Positions 1-12,400 of a stretch of DNA of 64,000 nt are shown piece after piece (position 1 is the first letter of the stretch; each line of letters begins with the position of its first letter). Where the stretch lies: contig CAJNDS010002089.1 in NCBI GenBank assembly GCA_905221605.1, forward strand, positions 361,793 through 425,792, read 5' to 3'. Made by a program: the position numbers and the translations under genes. The notes under the pieces were generated by a model. It was given only the letters and a program-made list of their open reading frames with translations. It did not search any database and was not told the origin of the DNA. The stretch is from Symbiodinium natans (Eukaryota > Sar > Dinophyceae > Suessiales > Symbiodiniaceae).

Positions 1-3000
1 CCTTCCTTTTCCGCGCGACAAATGGCGACAAAAGGCCTGCGCGCAGGCGGGAAGAGTCGCATCTAGAATAACCCTAGAAAGGCATTCTGCGGCCGGGTGG
101 CGGCGAGATGAGCTCCTGCTGAAAAAGACGGTAACCTCGGCACAGAGTTGTCAGCGTGTTTCCTGCTGGGGTAGCTTGGCCTGAGGGCAGTTCCACCCTT
201 AGAGCCAGGGCGAAGGACAAAAACGACTTTTCTATGTTGAGCCAAGTCGGATCCATGTGGACAAGCACAACCGAAAGAGGGCAACCAAGCTATACAAGTA
301 GCACTGTAGCTGTCGTGGGCACCACGCACAAGGCACATGCCCTCCCATGTGCAAACAATGCTCGCACATGACGGGTTGGCTCAAAAAGGCGTCAGGGCCG
401 GAGGGTTTGCAAAAACATGGCATGATGCTGTCAAAAGAAAGCTCGCCCGACTTTAAAAATGAGGCGGGGGTTGCGGGCGGTGGCGGGGGGGTCAGCCCCC
501 CCCCCCCCACTTGCAAACACTATGGGAGTTGCTCACGTGGGCTTTAGAAGGATGCAACCAGAGAGTATTTGCAGCAATTCCTCTCGACCGCATGATGCCG
601 CTGCTGCTCTTCAGAGCTCGTTTAGTTTCCTTCCTCGGTTCCATGGCTCCTCGGTTCCGTGCTTGCCCTCCTTGTCTCCCTTTCTTCCCTTCTTCTTTTC
701 TGGCTTTCTTCGGGCTTTCCCTTCGTACCTCCTTCCCGCAGTTTGATACTCCAATAGTTCTTGTGGACACGTAAAAGAAGTTGTTTTGATCCGTGTGTCG
801 AAAGCATACCGCTATCCTGTCGGGCCTTGTGTCACTTTGCAAGACATCCCCATGCCGGAAGAGGGTCATGGCTCTTGGCAGCTCTTTTCCAAGCAGCAGA
901 ATGGCATGTAGTGCAGTGGCCAGGGCTGCATACCATTCTAGGGCATTAAGCGATATTAAGCGGCTGCTCTTGCCGAATGAGCGGGGAGTCCTCAAGACCT
1001 GGAACCAGCAAAGTGACTAGCCATGTTCCGCAATCAGCTAAGCCCAGGAATCTACTACGAACTGAGAAGCTGCTGACCACCCACTCCCGAACCAAGCCGA
1101 AATGTTTGATCATTGAATCTGCCCCAGCTGGCAGAGTGATGTTGGCCCGACCTTTCCCTTCACCCTCTCAACTGCAAAAGCCTCAATCCCACCCACCGCA
1201 GAACGACTTAGGCGAGAGCCTTGCCATGCGATCATGGCCCTTAGCTGCAGCACCGTCATCGACATCAGGTGCTGAGCTCTCCAGACTCACGTGACCGAGC
1301 CCTCAGAAAGCCTCAGAGCCAAGAAGCGCCAGGAACACACCCTGGAGTGCAACTCCAGTTCGCTTGCGCAGCACCATGGCTGTTGAATGCTGGTGAGGGA
1401 TGGAGTGCGAAGCTGGAAGCGCTGAGACGCTCTGATTGTGAGACTTCAGCTGAACCTTCTCGATGGACGATGTGCTTCTAGATGCTGGAGGAAGGGCTTG
1501 CTGCTTTGCAAAAGCAGCCGCAGTCGCTCTGCGACTGCGCTACGCTGCCACTCCTCCGCAAAACATCTGCACAGAGCCAGAACGCACCACGCGCCGGCAA
1601 GCTGGTCTAGGGAGTCTAGGGCGGGTTCTCAAGCTTTCGATAGTTTTCGGGCCTCGCTGCCATTTCGATTGTCATGACTCGGGCTGGCGTTCACAGTCAG
1701 GAACCACAATCACCATTCCCCGTTCCCAAACAAACGTCGAGCGTGGAGTCTTCAGGGCATCGTAGTCATGGAAGCATGTTCTCTATGTTTGGGGAGCGAT
1801 TATAGCAGCCATGTGCGGAAGTTGGGTCATGCTGTCCCAAAAAACTCAGCTGCCCTGTAATCCATAAGGCAAGAAAAGAAAGGCTTCATCGACCCCTTTT
1901 CGGGGCTCCAGAAACTGAACGCCCAAGCGTCAACAAACAATGCGGAACCGGGCGACACCCCGTATCGCCTGGATCTGCCTCATCTCGTCGCCCAAGCGGC
2001 GGCTGCGCTCCAGGTGGCGCAATGCCTGGACGAGTGACGTGCCAGGCTTCGATTCGTAACTGCAGGCAATTCGAACCAACGAGGTCATTGAGGTCCGGTG
2101 CATTCAGACTGCTAGGAAGAAGAGCACCGAGCCACTGTTCTCCCAAGCACAGTATTGGGATCACTGGTATCCAATTTTTCAGCCCTAGATCAACCTTGAG
2201 TTCTTGACCCGAAGCCCTAAACGATCAACTGCAGGGACTTGCCACGGGAACCTCCTCCCTTCGCGCTTTGAGAGCCTCACCAGGTGTCGGTGCGGGTGGT
2301 GAGTTGCAAGTTGTGGTTAGGGCGGTCGGCCGAGGGTTTGCATGGGGCTTGGGGCATTCGCGGCTCATCTTCGGACCCCGAGTTCTGCGACTTTAGTGGC
2401 AAAAGTGCTTTGACAATGCCTGAATTGACAGCCCTTCACAGATCCGTCAGTGAGCACCCCAGCGCGCCAATGCCATTTTTCACCCCCCACGCCGAACGAA
2501 CGCTGCCACCGCACTGATCCAGGCATCGCCGCCCGCTGCAGTCGCCAATCTCAAGGGTCAAGGGGCTTGGGAAGATTCAGGAGCAGGGGCTTCAGGGAGG
2601 GTTTGGGGTTTAGGGGCTTCAGGGGCTTCAGGCACTTCAGGGGGCTTCAGGAGGTGCCAAAGCCGACATACATCTTGCGGCCGACAAACTCTTCCGAACC
2701 CCTTCTTTCGAAGCGTGGAGTGATGCTTGTGCACTGAAAGGATGGTTCTCACCATCCTAGGCCCCAAAGCATCCTCCAGACCAGGGCAACCTGTGAAAGC
2801 GCGGCCTCTCGAAGTCCTCTGCCGGCAACAGATTCTGCTTCGGAAAGTTGGTCACCTAGCCGGACAGCGCTTAAAACATTTCCATGCTATTTCCATGCAG
2901 CAAGCCATGCACGACGTCCAGATGTTCCCAAGGTTTATCCGCTCCGGTTGGAGGCTCTGGCTCAAAAAAGCCAAGACGCTATTTCTTAGGACGTTGCCTT

Positions 3001-3740
3001 CACGAACGACACTCACAAACGGTGTTTTCCTGCTCCAAAGATATGATTGTCCTGAGTCGTTTTGTTCGAGACTCGCTCGTCGTCAGTCTGACCAGGCGGT
3101 ATGCTGTGTCCACAGCTCGGATGCCAATCCTCGTGGTGCCTTCAATTCAATTGCGCCCCCACGACAACGACTCGCTAAAGGCTTGACGGCCTCACGATAC
3201 TCAGCACTGACGCCTGGCTTCGATGTGACATGCTTGCATTCCATCTGTAATTTCTGTTGTTTGCGCCTGCTAGCTGTGTGATTGATATTTTGTTCGAGGG
3301 TCCGGGTTTGGAGATTAGACTTCGATGCATGAGGCTCTGAGGAGTCTGCCCATGATACGTCCGTCACAAGTGCCAGTCGGATACTTGCTAGCCCCTGATC
3401 TTAAAGGGCGGAGTTGTTTCTCTCATTTTTGTCTTGCTCCACTGTTTTCCTAATGGCATGATTAAGCGACTTCAATGTCACGGACAATTATGCGAGGTGG
3501 TGTGGGAGGGAGGGAGACGGGTTTGCAAACGCACTTCACGTATTCTGAGCTTGGAAATTGTATTAGCCGTTTTTCGGACAAGAAATTACAGATACGTCCC
3601 TCTACTCGCCAGGACTCTGCCGGCCTCCTCTGGAGGCGGGCACTCCAAGCATACTCGGCGGGTCTCTCTGCAAACGCTCCATTCACATCTTGCGCTTACC
3701 AGGGATACTCGGCGAAACTTTCTGCGGGCTGCTCTGGGAG
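1..3740. other. Region without a recognised gene
   Basis: I see no domain, no convincing exon pair and no RNA gene here. The longest open frame is 2727-3281 on the + strand (184 codons, Arg/Leu/Cys rich). It has no recognisable motif and could be chance in GC-rich DNA. Short direct GGGGCTTCAGG repeats lie at about 2590-2650. If the terminal exon at 16073 belongs to a gene that spans the tandem array, its upstream exons should be in this stretch, but I could not identify them. Confidence 0.5.
478..511. repeat. G-run/C-run inverted repeat
   Basis: A run of seven G is followed after a four-base spacer (TCAG) by a run of about fourteen C, bounded by GTGG on the left and CCAC on the right. The arms can pair as a GC-only hairpin. 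Homopolymer length is the least reliable part of an assembly, so the exact run lengths are uncertain. Confidence 0.6.
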
Positions 3741-6700
3741 CCCCAACGACAGCTCTTAAGCTGGTGCGGGCTGCCAGCCCGCACACCCACCAGTAAGTTC
3801 TCAGACCCCCCAAGCCCCAACCACCGCTCTTAAGCTGCCCGCACGCCCACCAGTAAGTTCTCAGACCCCCCAAGCCCCAACCACAGCTCTTAAGCTGGTG
3901 CGGGCGCCAGCCCGCACACCCACCAGTAAGTTCTCAGACCCCCCAAGCCCCAACGACAGCTCTTAAGCTGGTGCGGGCTGCCAGCCCGCACGCCCACCAG
4001 CAAGTTCTCAGACCCCCCAAGCCCCAACCACAGCTCTTAAGCTGGTGCGGGCGGCCAGCCCGCACACCCACCAGTAAGTTCTCAGACCCCCCAAGCCCCA
4101 ACCACAGCTCTTAAGCTGGTGCGGGCTGCCAGCCCGCACACCCACCAGTAAGTTCTCAGCCCCAAGCCCCAACGACAGCTTTTAAGCTGGTGCAGGCTGC
4201 CAGCCCGCACCAGCAAGTTCTCAGACCCCCCAAGCCCCAACCACAGCTCTTAAGCTGGTGCGGGCTGCCAGCCCGCACGCCCACCAGTAAGTTCTCAAAC
4301 CCCCCAAGCCCCAATCACAGCTCTTAAGCTGGTGCGGGCTGCCAGCCCGCACACCCACTAGTAAGTTCTCAGACCCCCCAAGCCCCAACCACAGCTCTTA
4401 AGCTGGTGCGGGCTGCCAGCCCGCACGCCCACCAGCAAGTTCTCAGACCCCCCAAGGACAGCTCTTAAGCTGGTGCGGGCTGCCAGCCCGCACGCCCACC
4501 AGTAAGTTCTCAGACCCCCCAAGCCCCAACGACAGCTCTTGAGCTGGTGCGGGCTGCCAGCCCGCACGCCCACCAGAAAGTTCTCAACCCAAGCCCCAAC
4601 CACAGCTCTTAAGCTGGTGCGGGCTGCCAGCCCGCACGCCCACCAGTAAGTTCTCAGACCCCCCAAGCCCCAACGACAGCTCTTAAGCTGGTGCGGGCTG
4701 CCAGCCCGCACGCCCACCAGTAAGTTCTCAGACCCCCCACGCCCCAACGACAGCTCTTAAGCTGGTGCGGGCTGCCAGCCCGCACGCCCACCAGTAAGTT
4801 CTCTGACGCCCCAAGCCCCAACGACAGCTCTTAAGCTAGTGCGGGCTGCCAGCCCGCACGCCCATTCTCAGACCCCCCAAAGCCCCAACGACAGCTCTTA
4901 AGCTGGTGCGGGCTGGCAGCCCGCACGCCCACCAGCAAGTTCTCAGACCCCCCAAGCCCCAACGACAGCTCTTAAGCTGGTGCGGTCTGCCAGCCCGCAC
5001 GCCCACCAGCAAGTTCTCAGACCCCCCAAGCCCCAACCACAGCTCTTAAGCTGGTGCGGGCTGCCAGCCTGCACGCCCACCAGTAAGTTCTCACACCCCC
5101 CAAGCCCCAACCACAGCTCTTAAGCTGGTGCGGGCTGGCAGCCCGCACGCCCACCAGCAAGTTCTCAGACCCCCCAAGCCCCAACGACAGCTCTTAAGCT
5201 GGTGCGGGCTGCCAGCCCGCACACCCACCAGTAAGTTCTCAGACCCCCCAAGCCCCAACCACAGCTCTTAAGCTGGTGCGGGCTGCCAGCCCGCACGCCC
5301 ACCAGTAAGTTCTCGGACCCCCCAAGCCCCAACCACAGCTCTTAAGCTGGTGCGGGCTGCCAGCCCGCACGCCCACCCGTAAGTTCTCAGACCCCCCAAG
5401 GACAGCTCTTAAGCTGGTGCGGGCTGCCAGCCCGCACGCCCACCAGCAAGTTCTCAGAGCCCCCAAGCCCCAACCACAGCTCTTAAGCTGGTGCGGGCTG
5501 CCAGCCCGCACGCCCACCAGTAAGTTCTCAGACCCCCCGAGCCCCAACGACAATTAAGCTGGTGCGGGCTGCCAGCCCGCATGCCCACCAGCAAGTTCTC
5601 AGACCCCCCAAGCCCCAACGACAGCTCTTAAGCTGGTGCGGGCTGCCAGCCCGCACGCCCACCAGCAAGTTCTCAGACCTCCCAAGCCCCAACGACAGCT
5701 CTTAAGCTGGTGCGGGCTGCCAGCACGCCCACCAGTAAGTTCTCAGACCCCCCAAGCCCCAACGACAGCTCTTAAACTGGTGCGGGCTGCCAGCCCGCAC
5801 GCCCACCAGCAAGTTCTCAGACCCCCCAAGCCCCAACCACAGCTCTTAAGCTGGTGCGGGTTGCCAGCCCGCACGCCCACCAGCAAGTTCTCAGACCCCC
5901 CAAGCCCCAACGACAGCTCTTAAGCTGGTGCGGGCTGCCAGCCCGCACGCCCACCAGCAAGTTCTCAGACCCCCCACGCCCCAACGACAGCTCTTAAGCT
6001 GGTGCGGGCTGCCAGCCCGCACGCCCACGGGCAGCAAGGTTCTCAGACCCCCCAGCCCAACCACAGCTCTTAAGCTGTGCGGGCTGCCCGCACGCCCCCA
6101 TCAAGTTCCAGACCCCCTAAACCAAGCTCCCACAAGCGTCTTAGCTGGTGCGGGCTGCCAGCCCGCCGCCCCCCAGCAAGTCTCACCCCTCCAAGAAGCC
6201 CCAACCACAGCTCTTAAGCTGGTTGCGGGCTGCCAGCCCGCCGCCCACCAGTAAGTTCTCAGACCCCCCAAGCCCCAACTTAAGCTGGTGCGGGCTGCCG
6301 GCCGGACACCCACCAGTAAGTTCTCAGCCCCAAGCCCCAACGACAGCTCTTAAGCTGGTGCGGGCTGCCAGCCCAGTCTGCCAGCCCGCACGCCCCCAGC
6401 AAGTTCTCAGCCCCAAGCCCCAACGACAGCTCTTAAGCTGGTGCGGGCTGCCAGCCCGCACGCCCACCAGCAAGTTCTCAGACCCCCCAAGCCCCAACCA
6501 CAGCTCTTAAGCTGGTGCGGGCGGCCAGCCCGCACACCCACCAGTAAGTTCTCAGCCCCAAGCCCCAACGACAGCTCTTAAGCTGGTGCGTGCTGCCAGC
6601 CCGCACGCCCACCAGCAAGTTCTCAGACCCCCCAAGCCCCAACCACAGCTCTTAAGCTGGTGCGGGCTGCCCCCACCAGTAAGTTCTCAGACCCCCCAAG

Positions 6701-7044
6701 CCCCAACGACAGCTCTTAAGCTGGTGCGGGCTGCCAGCCCGCACGCCCACCAGCAAGTTCTCAGACCCCCCGAGCCCCAACCACAGCTCTTAAGCTGGTG
6801 CGGGCTGCCAGCCCGCACACCCACCAGCAAGTTCTCAGACCCCCCAAGCGCTCTTAAGCTGGTGCGGGCTGGCAGCCCGCACCCCCACCAGTAAGTTCTC
6901 AGACCCCCCAAGCCCCAACCACAGCTCTTAAGCTGGTGCGGGCTGCCAGCCCGCACGCCCACCAGCAAGTTCTCAGACCCCCCAAGCCCCAACGCCAGCT
7001 CTTAAGCTGGTGCTGGCTGCCCAGCCCGCACGCCCACCAGAAGT

Positions 7045-7145
7045 TCTCAGACCCCCCATCACAAAAAAAAGAGAAGAAAATAAGAAACAAAACCATCAAT
7101 GCCCCACAAAGAAACTACCCAACAACCACCAAAACAGCCCCAACA
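7045..7145. other. A-rich interruption of the 74-bp array
   Basis: Between two normal repeat units lies about 90 bp of A-rich sequence (runs of A with AAGAG, AATAAG, AACCACC) unlike the array. A second short A-run is at about 7622-7636. The units from 7150 to 7800 carry many single-base insertions and deletions compared with flanking units. This is either a decayed insertion or poor consensus of noisy long reads. Confidence 0.5.
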
Positions 7146-9368
7146 CAGTCTCTTAAACTGGTGGCGGGCTGGCCGCCCTGCACGCCCACCAGTAAGTTCT
7201 CAGACCCCCCAATGCCCCAACTACAGCTCTTAGCTGGTGGCGGGCCCATCCCACCCCACCCCGTAAGTTTCCTCGGCGGCTGGGGGGGGGAGTCTCTTGT
7301 GGTGGCAAGGAACCCCCCAAGCCCCAACCACAGCTCTTAAGCTGTGTTGCGGTCTGCCAGCCCGCACGCCCCACCTCCGTATTTCTCGGACCCCCCAAGT
7401 ACAGCTCTTAAGCTGGTGTCTGGCTGCCACCCGCACGGCCCCCAGCAGTTCTCCCACTCCGGATAGAGCCCCCAAGCCCCCACCACAGCTCTTAAGCTGG
7501 TGCGGGCTGCCACCCGCACCCCACCAGTAAGTTCTCATACCCCCCTAGCCCCACGACAATTAAGCTTGGTGGCGGGCTGCCAGCCCGCCAATGCCCACCA
7601 GCAAGTTCTCAGACCCCCCTAGGAAAAAAAAAAAGGCAAACCAAGCCCCGAACGAACAGCCTTAATCGTGCGGGCTTCAGCCCGCACTCCCACCATGCAA
7701 GTTCTCAGACCTCCCAAGCCCCAACTACAGCTCTTAGCTTGTTGCGGCTGCCAGCACGCCCCAGTAAGTTCTCAGAAACCCCCCAAGCCCCAACGAACAG
7801 CTCCTTAAACTGGTTCGGGCTGCCAGCCCGCACGCCCACCAGCAAGTTCTCAGACCCCCCAAGCCCCAACGACAGCTCTTAAGCTGGTGCGGGCTGCCAG
7901 CCCGCACGCCCACCAGCAAGTTCTCAGACCCCCCAAGCCCCAACGACAGCTCTTAAGCTGGTGCGGGCTGCCAGCCCGCACGCCCACCAGCAAGTTCTCA
8001 GACCCCCCACGCCCCAACGACAGCTCTTAAGCTGGTGCGGGCTGCCAGCCCGCACGCCCACCAGCAAGTTCTCAGACCCCCCAAGCCTCAACCACAGCTC
8101 TTAAGCTGGTGCGGGCTGCCAGCCCGCACGCCCACCAGCAAGTTCTCAGACCCCCCAAGCCTCAACCACAGCTCTTAAGCTGGTGCGGGCTGCCCGCACG
8201 CCCACCAGCAAGTTCTCAGACCCCCCAAGCCCCAACCACAGCTCTTAAGCTGGTGCGGGCTGCCAGCCCGCACGCCCACCAGTAAGTTCTCAGACCCCCC
8301 AAGCCCCAACTTAAGCTGGTGCGGGCTGCCGGCCGGACACCCACCAGTAAGTTCTCAGCCCCAAGCCCCAACGACAGCTCTTAAGCTGGTGCGGGCTGCC
8401 AGCCCAGTCTGCCAGCCCGCACGCCCCCAGCAAGTTCTCAGCCCCAAGCCCCAACGACAGCTCTTAAGCTGGTGCGGGCGGCCAGCCCGCACGCCCACCA
8501 GCAAGTTCTCAGACCCCCCAAGCCCCAACCACAGCTCTTAAGCTGGTGCGGGCGGCCAGCCCGCACACCCACCAGTAAGTTCTCAGACCCCCCAAGCCCC
8601 AACCACAGCTCTTAAGCTGGTGCGGGCTGCCAGCCCGCACACCCACCAGTAAGTTCTCAGCCCCAAGCCCCAACGACAGCTTTTAAGCTGGTGCAGGCTG
8701 CCAGCCCGCACCAGCAAGTTCTCAGACCCCCCAAGCCCCAACCACAGCTCTTAAGCTGGTGCGGGCTGCCAGCCCGCACGCCCACCAGCAAATTCTCAGA
8801 CCCCCCAAGCCCCAACGACAGCTCTTAAGCTGTTGCGGGCTGCCAGCCCGCACGCCCACCAGCAAGTTCTCAGCCCCAAGCCCCAACGACAGCTCTTAAG
8901 CTGGTGCGGGCTGCCAGCCCGCACGCCCACCAGTAAGTTCTCAGACCCCCCAAGCCCCAACCACAGATCTTAAGCTGGTGCGGGCTGCCAGCCCGCACGC
9001 CCACCAGTAAGTTCTCAGACCCCCTAAGCCCCAACGACAGCTCTTAAGCTTTTGCGGGCTGCCAGCCCGCGCGCACCAGTAAGTTCTCAGACCCCCCAAG
9101 CCCCAACGACAGCTCTTAAGCTGGTGCGGGCTGCCAGCCCGCACGCCCACCAGCAAGTTCTCAGACCCCCCAAGCGCTCTTAAGCTGGTGCGGGCTGGCA
9201 GCCCGCACCCCCACCAGTAAGTTCTCAGACCCCCCAAGCCCCAACCACAGCTCTTAAGCTGGTGCGGGCTGGCCCGCACCCCCACCAGTAAGTTCTCAGA
9301 CCCCCCAAGCCCCAACCACAGCTCTTAAGCTGGTGCGGGCTGCCAGCCCGCACGCCCACCAGCAAGTT

Positions 9369-9468
9369 NNNNNNNNNNNNNNNNNNNNNNNNNNNNNNNN
9401 NNNNNNNNNNNNNNNNNNNNNNNNNNNNNNNNNNNNNNNNNNNNNNNNNNNNNNNNNNNNNNNNNNNN
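9369..9468. other. Assembly gap of 100 N
   Basis: Exactly 100 N interrupt the array in mid-unit. A round 100 is a conventional scaffolding filler, so the true missing length, and therefore the array length, is unknown. Confidence 0.99.
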
Positions 9469-12400
9469 CAGCTCTTAAGCTGGTGCGGGCTGCCAGCCCG
9501 CACGCCCACCAGTAAGTTCTCAGACCCCCCAAGCCCCAAATAGCCCCAACGACAGCTCTTGAGCTGGTGCGGGCTGCCAGCCCGCACGCCCACCAGCAAG
9601 TTCTCAGACCCCCCAAGCCCCAACCACAGCCCTCAGCCCGCACGCCCACCAGCAAGTTCTCAAACCCCCCAAGCCCCAACCACAGCTCTTAAGCTGGTGC
9701 GGGCTGCCAGCCCACACGCCCACCAGCAAGTTCTCAGACCCCCCAAGCCCCAACCACAGCTCTTAAGCTGGCAAGCCCCAACGACAGCTCTTAAGCTGGT
9801 GCGGGCTGCCAGCCCGCACGCCCACCAGCAAGTTCTCAGACCCCCCAAGCCCCAACCACAGCTCTTAAGCTGGTGCGGGCTGCCAGCCCGCACGCCCACC
9901 AGCAAGTTCTCAGACCCCCCAAGCCCCAACGACAGCTCTTTAAGCTGGTGCGGGCTGCCGCCCGCACGCCCACCAGTAAGTTCTCAGACCCCCCAAACCC
10001 CAACGACAGCTCTTAAGCTGGTGCGGGCTGCCAGCCCGCACGCCCACCAGCAAGTTCTCAGACCCCCCAAGCCCCAACGACAGCTCTTAAGCTGGTGCGG
10101 GCTGCCAGCCCGCACACCCACCAGTAAGTTCTCAGCCCCAAGCCCCAACGACAACTCTTAAGCTGGTGCGGGCTGCCAGCCCGCACGCCCACCCAACCAC
10201 AGCTCTTAAGCTGGTGCGGGCTGCCAGCCCGCACGCCCACCAGTAAGTTCTCAGACCCCCCAAGCCCCAACGACAGCTCTTAAGCTAATGCGGGCCAGCC
10301 CGCACGCCCACCAGCAAGTTCTCAGACCCCCCAAGCCCCAACGACAGCTCCTAAGCTGGCTGCCAGCCCGCACACCCACCAGTAAGTTCTCAGCCCCAAG
10401 CCCCAACGACAGCTCTTAAGCTGGTGCGGGCTGCCAGCCCGCACGCCCACCAGCAAGTTCTCAGACGCCCCAAGCCCCAACCACAGCTCTTAAGCTGGTG
10501 CGGGCTGCCAGCCCGCACGCCCACCAGTAAGTTCTCAGACCCCCCAAGCCCCAACGACAGCTCTTAAGGCTGGTGCGGGCTGCCAGCACGCACGCCCACC
10601 CGAAAAGTTCTCAGACCCCCCCAAGCCCCCAATGACAGCTCTTAAGCTGGTGCGGGCTGCAGCCCGCACACCGTCACAGTAAGTTCTCAGACCCCAAGCC
10701 CCAACGACAGCTTTGAGCTGGTGCGGGGCTGCCAGCCCGCATCGCCCGCAGCAAGTCTCAGACCCCCCCAACCCCAACCGACAGCTCTAAAGCTGGTGGG
10801 GCTGCCAGCCCCACGGACACCAGTAAGTTCTCCGAGCCCCCCAAGCCCCAGCAACGACCGCTTCTTAAGCTGGTGCGCGCACGACCACCAGCAAGTTCTG
10901 CAGACCCACCAAGACCCGTAACGACAGCTCTTACGCTGTGTTTGCGGTGTGTTGTCGCAGCCCGCAGGCGCCCACCAGTAAGTTATTCACACCAAGCCCA
11001 AACGACAAGCTCTTAAGCTGGTGCGGGCTGCCCGCCCGCACGCCCACCAGCAAGTTCTCAGACCCCCCAAGCCCCAACCACAGCTCTTAAGCTGGTGCGG
11101 GCTGCCAGCCCGCACGCCCACCAGTAAGTTCTCAGACCCATCAAGCCCCAACGACAGCTCTTAAGCTGGTGCGGGCTGCCAGCCCGCACGCCCACCAGCA
11201 AGGTCGCAGACCCCCAAGCCCCCAACGACAGCTCTTAAGCTGGTGCGGGCTGCCAGCCCGCACACCCACCAGTTCTCAGCCCTAAGCCCCAACGACAGCT
11301 CTTAAGCTGGTGCGGGCTGCCAGCCCGCACGCCCACCAGCAAGTTCTCAGACCCCCCAAGCCCCAACCACAGCTCTTAAGCTGGTGCGGGCTGCCAGCCC
11401 GCACGCCCACCAGTAAGTTCTCAGACCCCCCAAGCCCCAACGACAGCTCTTAAGCTGGTGCGGGCTGCCAGCCCGCACGCCCACCAGCAAGTTCTCAGAC
11501 CCCCCAAGCCCCAACGACAGCTCTTAAGCTGGCTGCCAGCCCGCACACCCACCAGTAAGTTCTCAAGCCCCAACGACAGCTCTTAAGCTGGTGCGGGCTG
11601 CCAGCCCGCACGCCCATCAGCAAGTTCTCCCCAACCGCAGCTCTTAAGCTGGTGCGGGCTGCCAGCCCGCACGCCCACCAGTAAGTTCTCAGACCCCCCA
11701 AGCCCCAACGACAGCTCTTAAGCTGGTGCGGGCTGCCAGCCCGCTCGCCCACCAGCAAGTTCTCAGACCCCCCAAGCCCCAATGACAGCTCTTAAGCTGG
11801 TGCTGGCTGCCAGCCCGCACGCCCACCAGTAAGTTCTCAGACCCCCCAAGCCCCAACGACAGCTCTTAAGCTGGTGCGGGCTGCCAGCCCGCTCGCCCAC
11901 CAGCAAGTTCTCAGACCCCCCAAGCCCCAATGACAGCTCTTAAGCTGGTGCGGGCTGCCAGCCCGCACACCCACCAGTAAGTTCTCAGACCCCCAAGCCC
12001 CAACGACAGCTCTTGAGCTGGTGCGGGCTGCCAGCCCGCACGCCCACCAGCAAGTTCTCAGACCCCCCAAGCCCAACCACAGCTCTTAAGCTGGTGCGGG
12101 CTGCCAGCCTGCACGCCCACCAGTAAGTTCTCAGACCCCCCAAGCCCCAACGACAGCTCTTAAGCTGGTGCGGGCTGCCAGCCCGCACGCCCACCAGCAA
12201 GTTCTCAGACCCACCAAGCCCCAACGACAGCTCTTAAGCTGGTGCGGGCTGCCAGCCCGCACGCCCACCAGTAAGTTCTCAGCCCCAAGCCCCAACGACA
12301 GCTCTTAAGCTGGTGCGGGCTGCCCGCCCGCACGCCCACCAGCAAGTTCTCAGACCCCCCAAGCCCCAACCACAGCTCTTAAGCTGGTGCGGGCTGCCAG

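Noticed and set aside
2727-3281. 184-codon ORF as a gene
   Set aside because: No domain, poor amino-acid composition and no supporting exon; kept only as a remark in the region entry.
9369-9468. Real biological boundary inside the array
   Set aside because: It is a run of exactly 100 N, a scaffolding convention.
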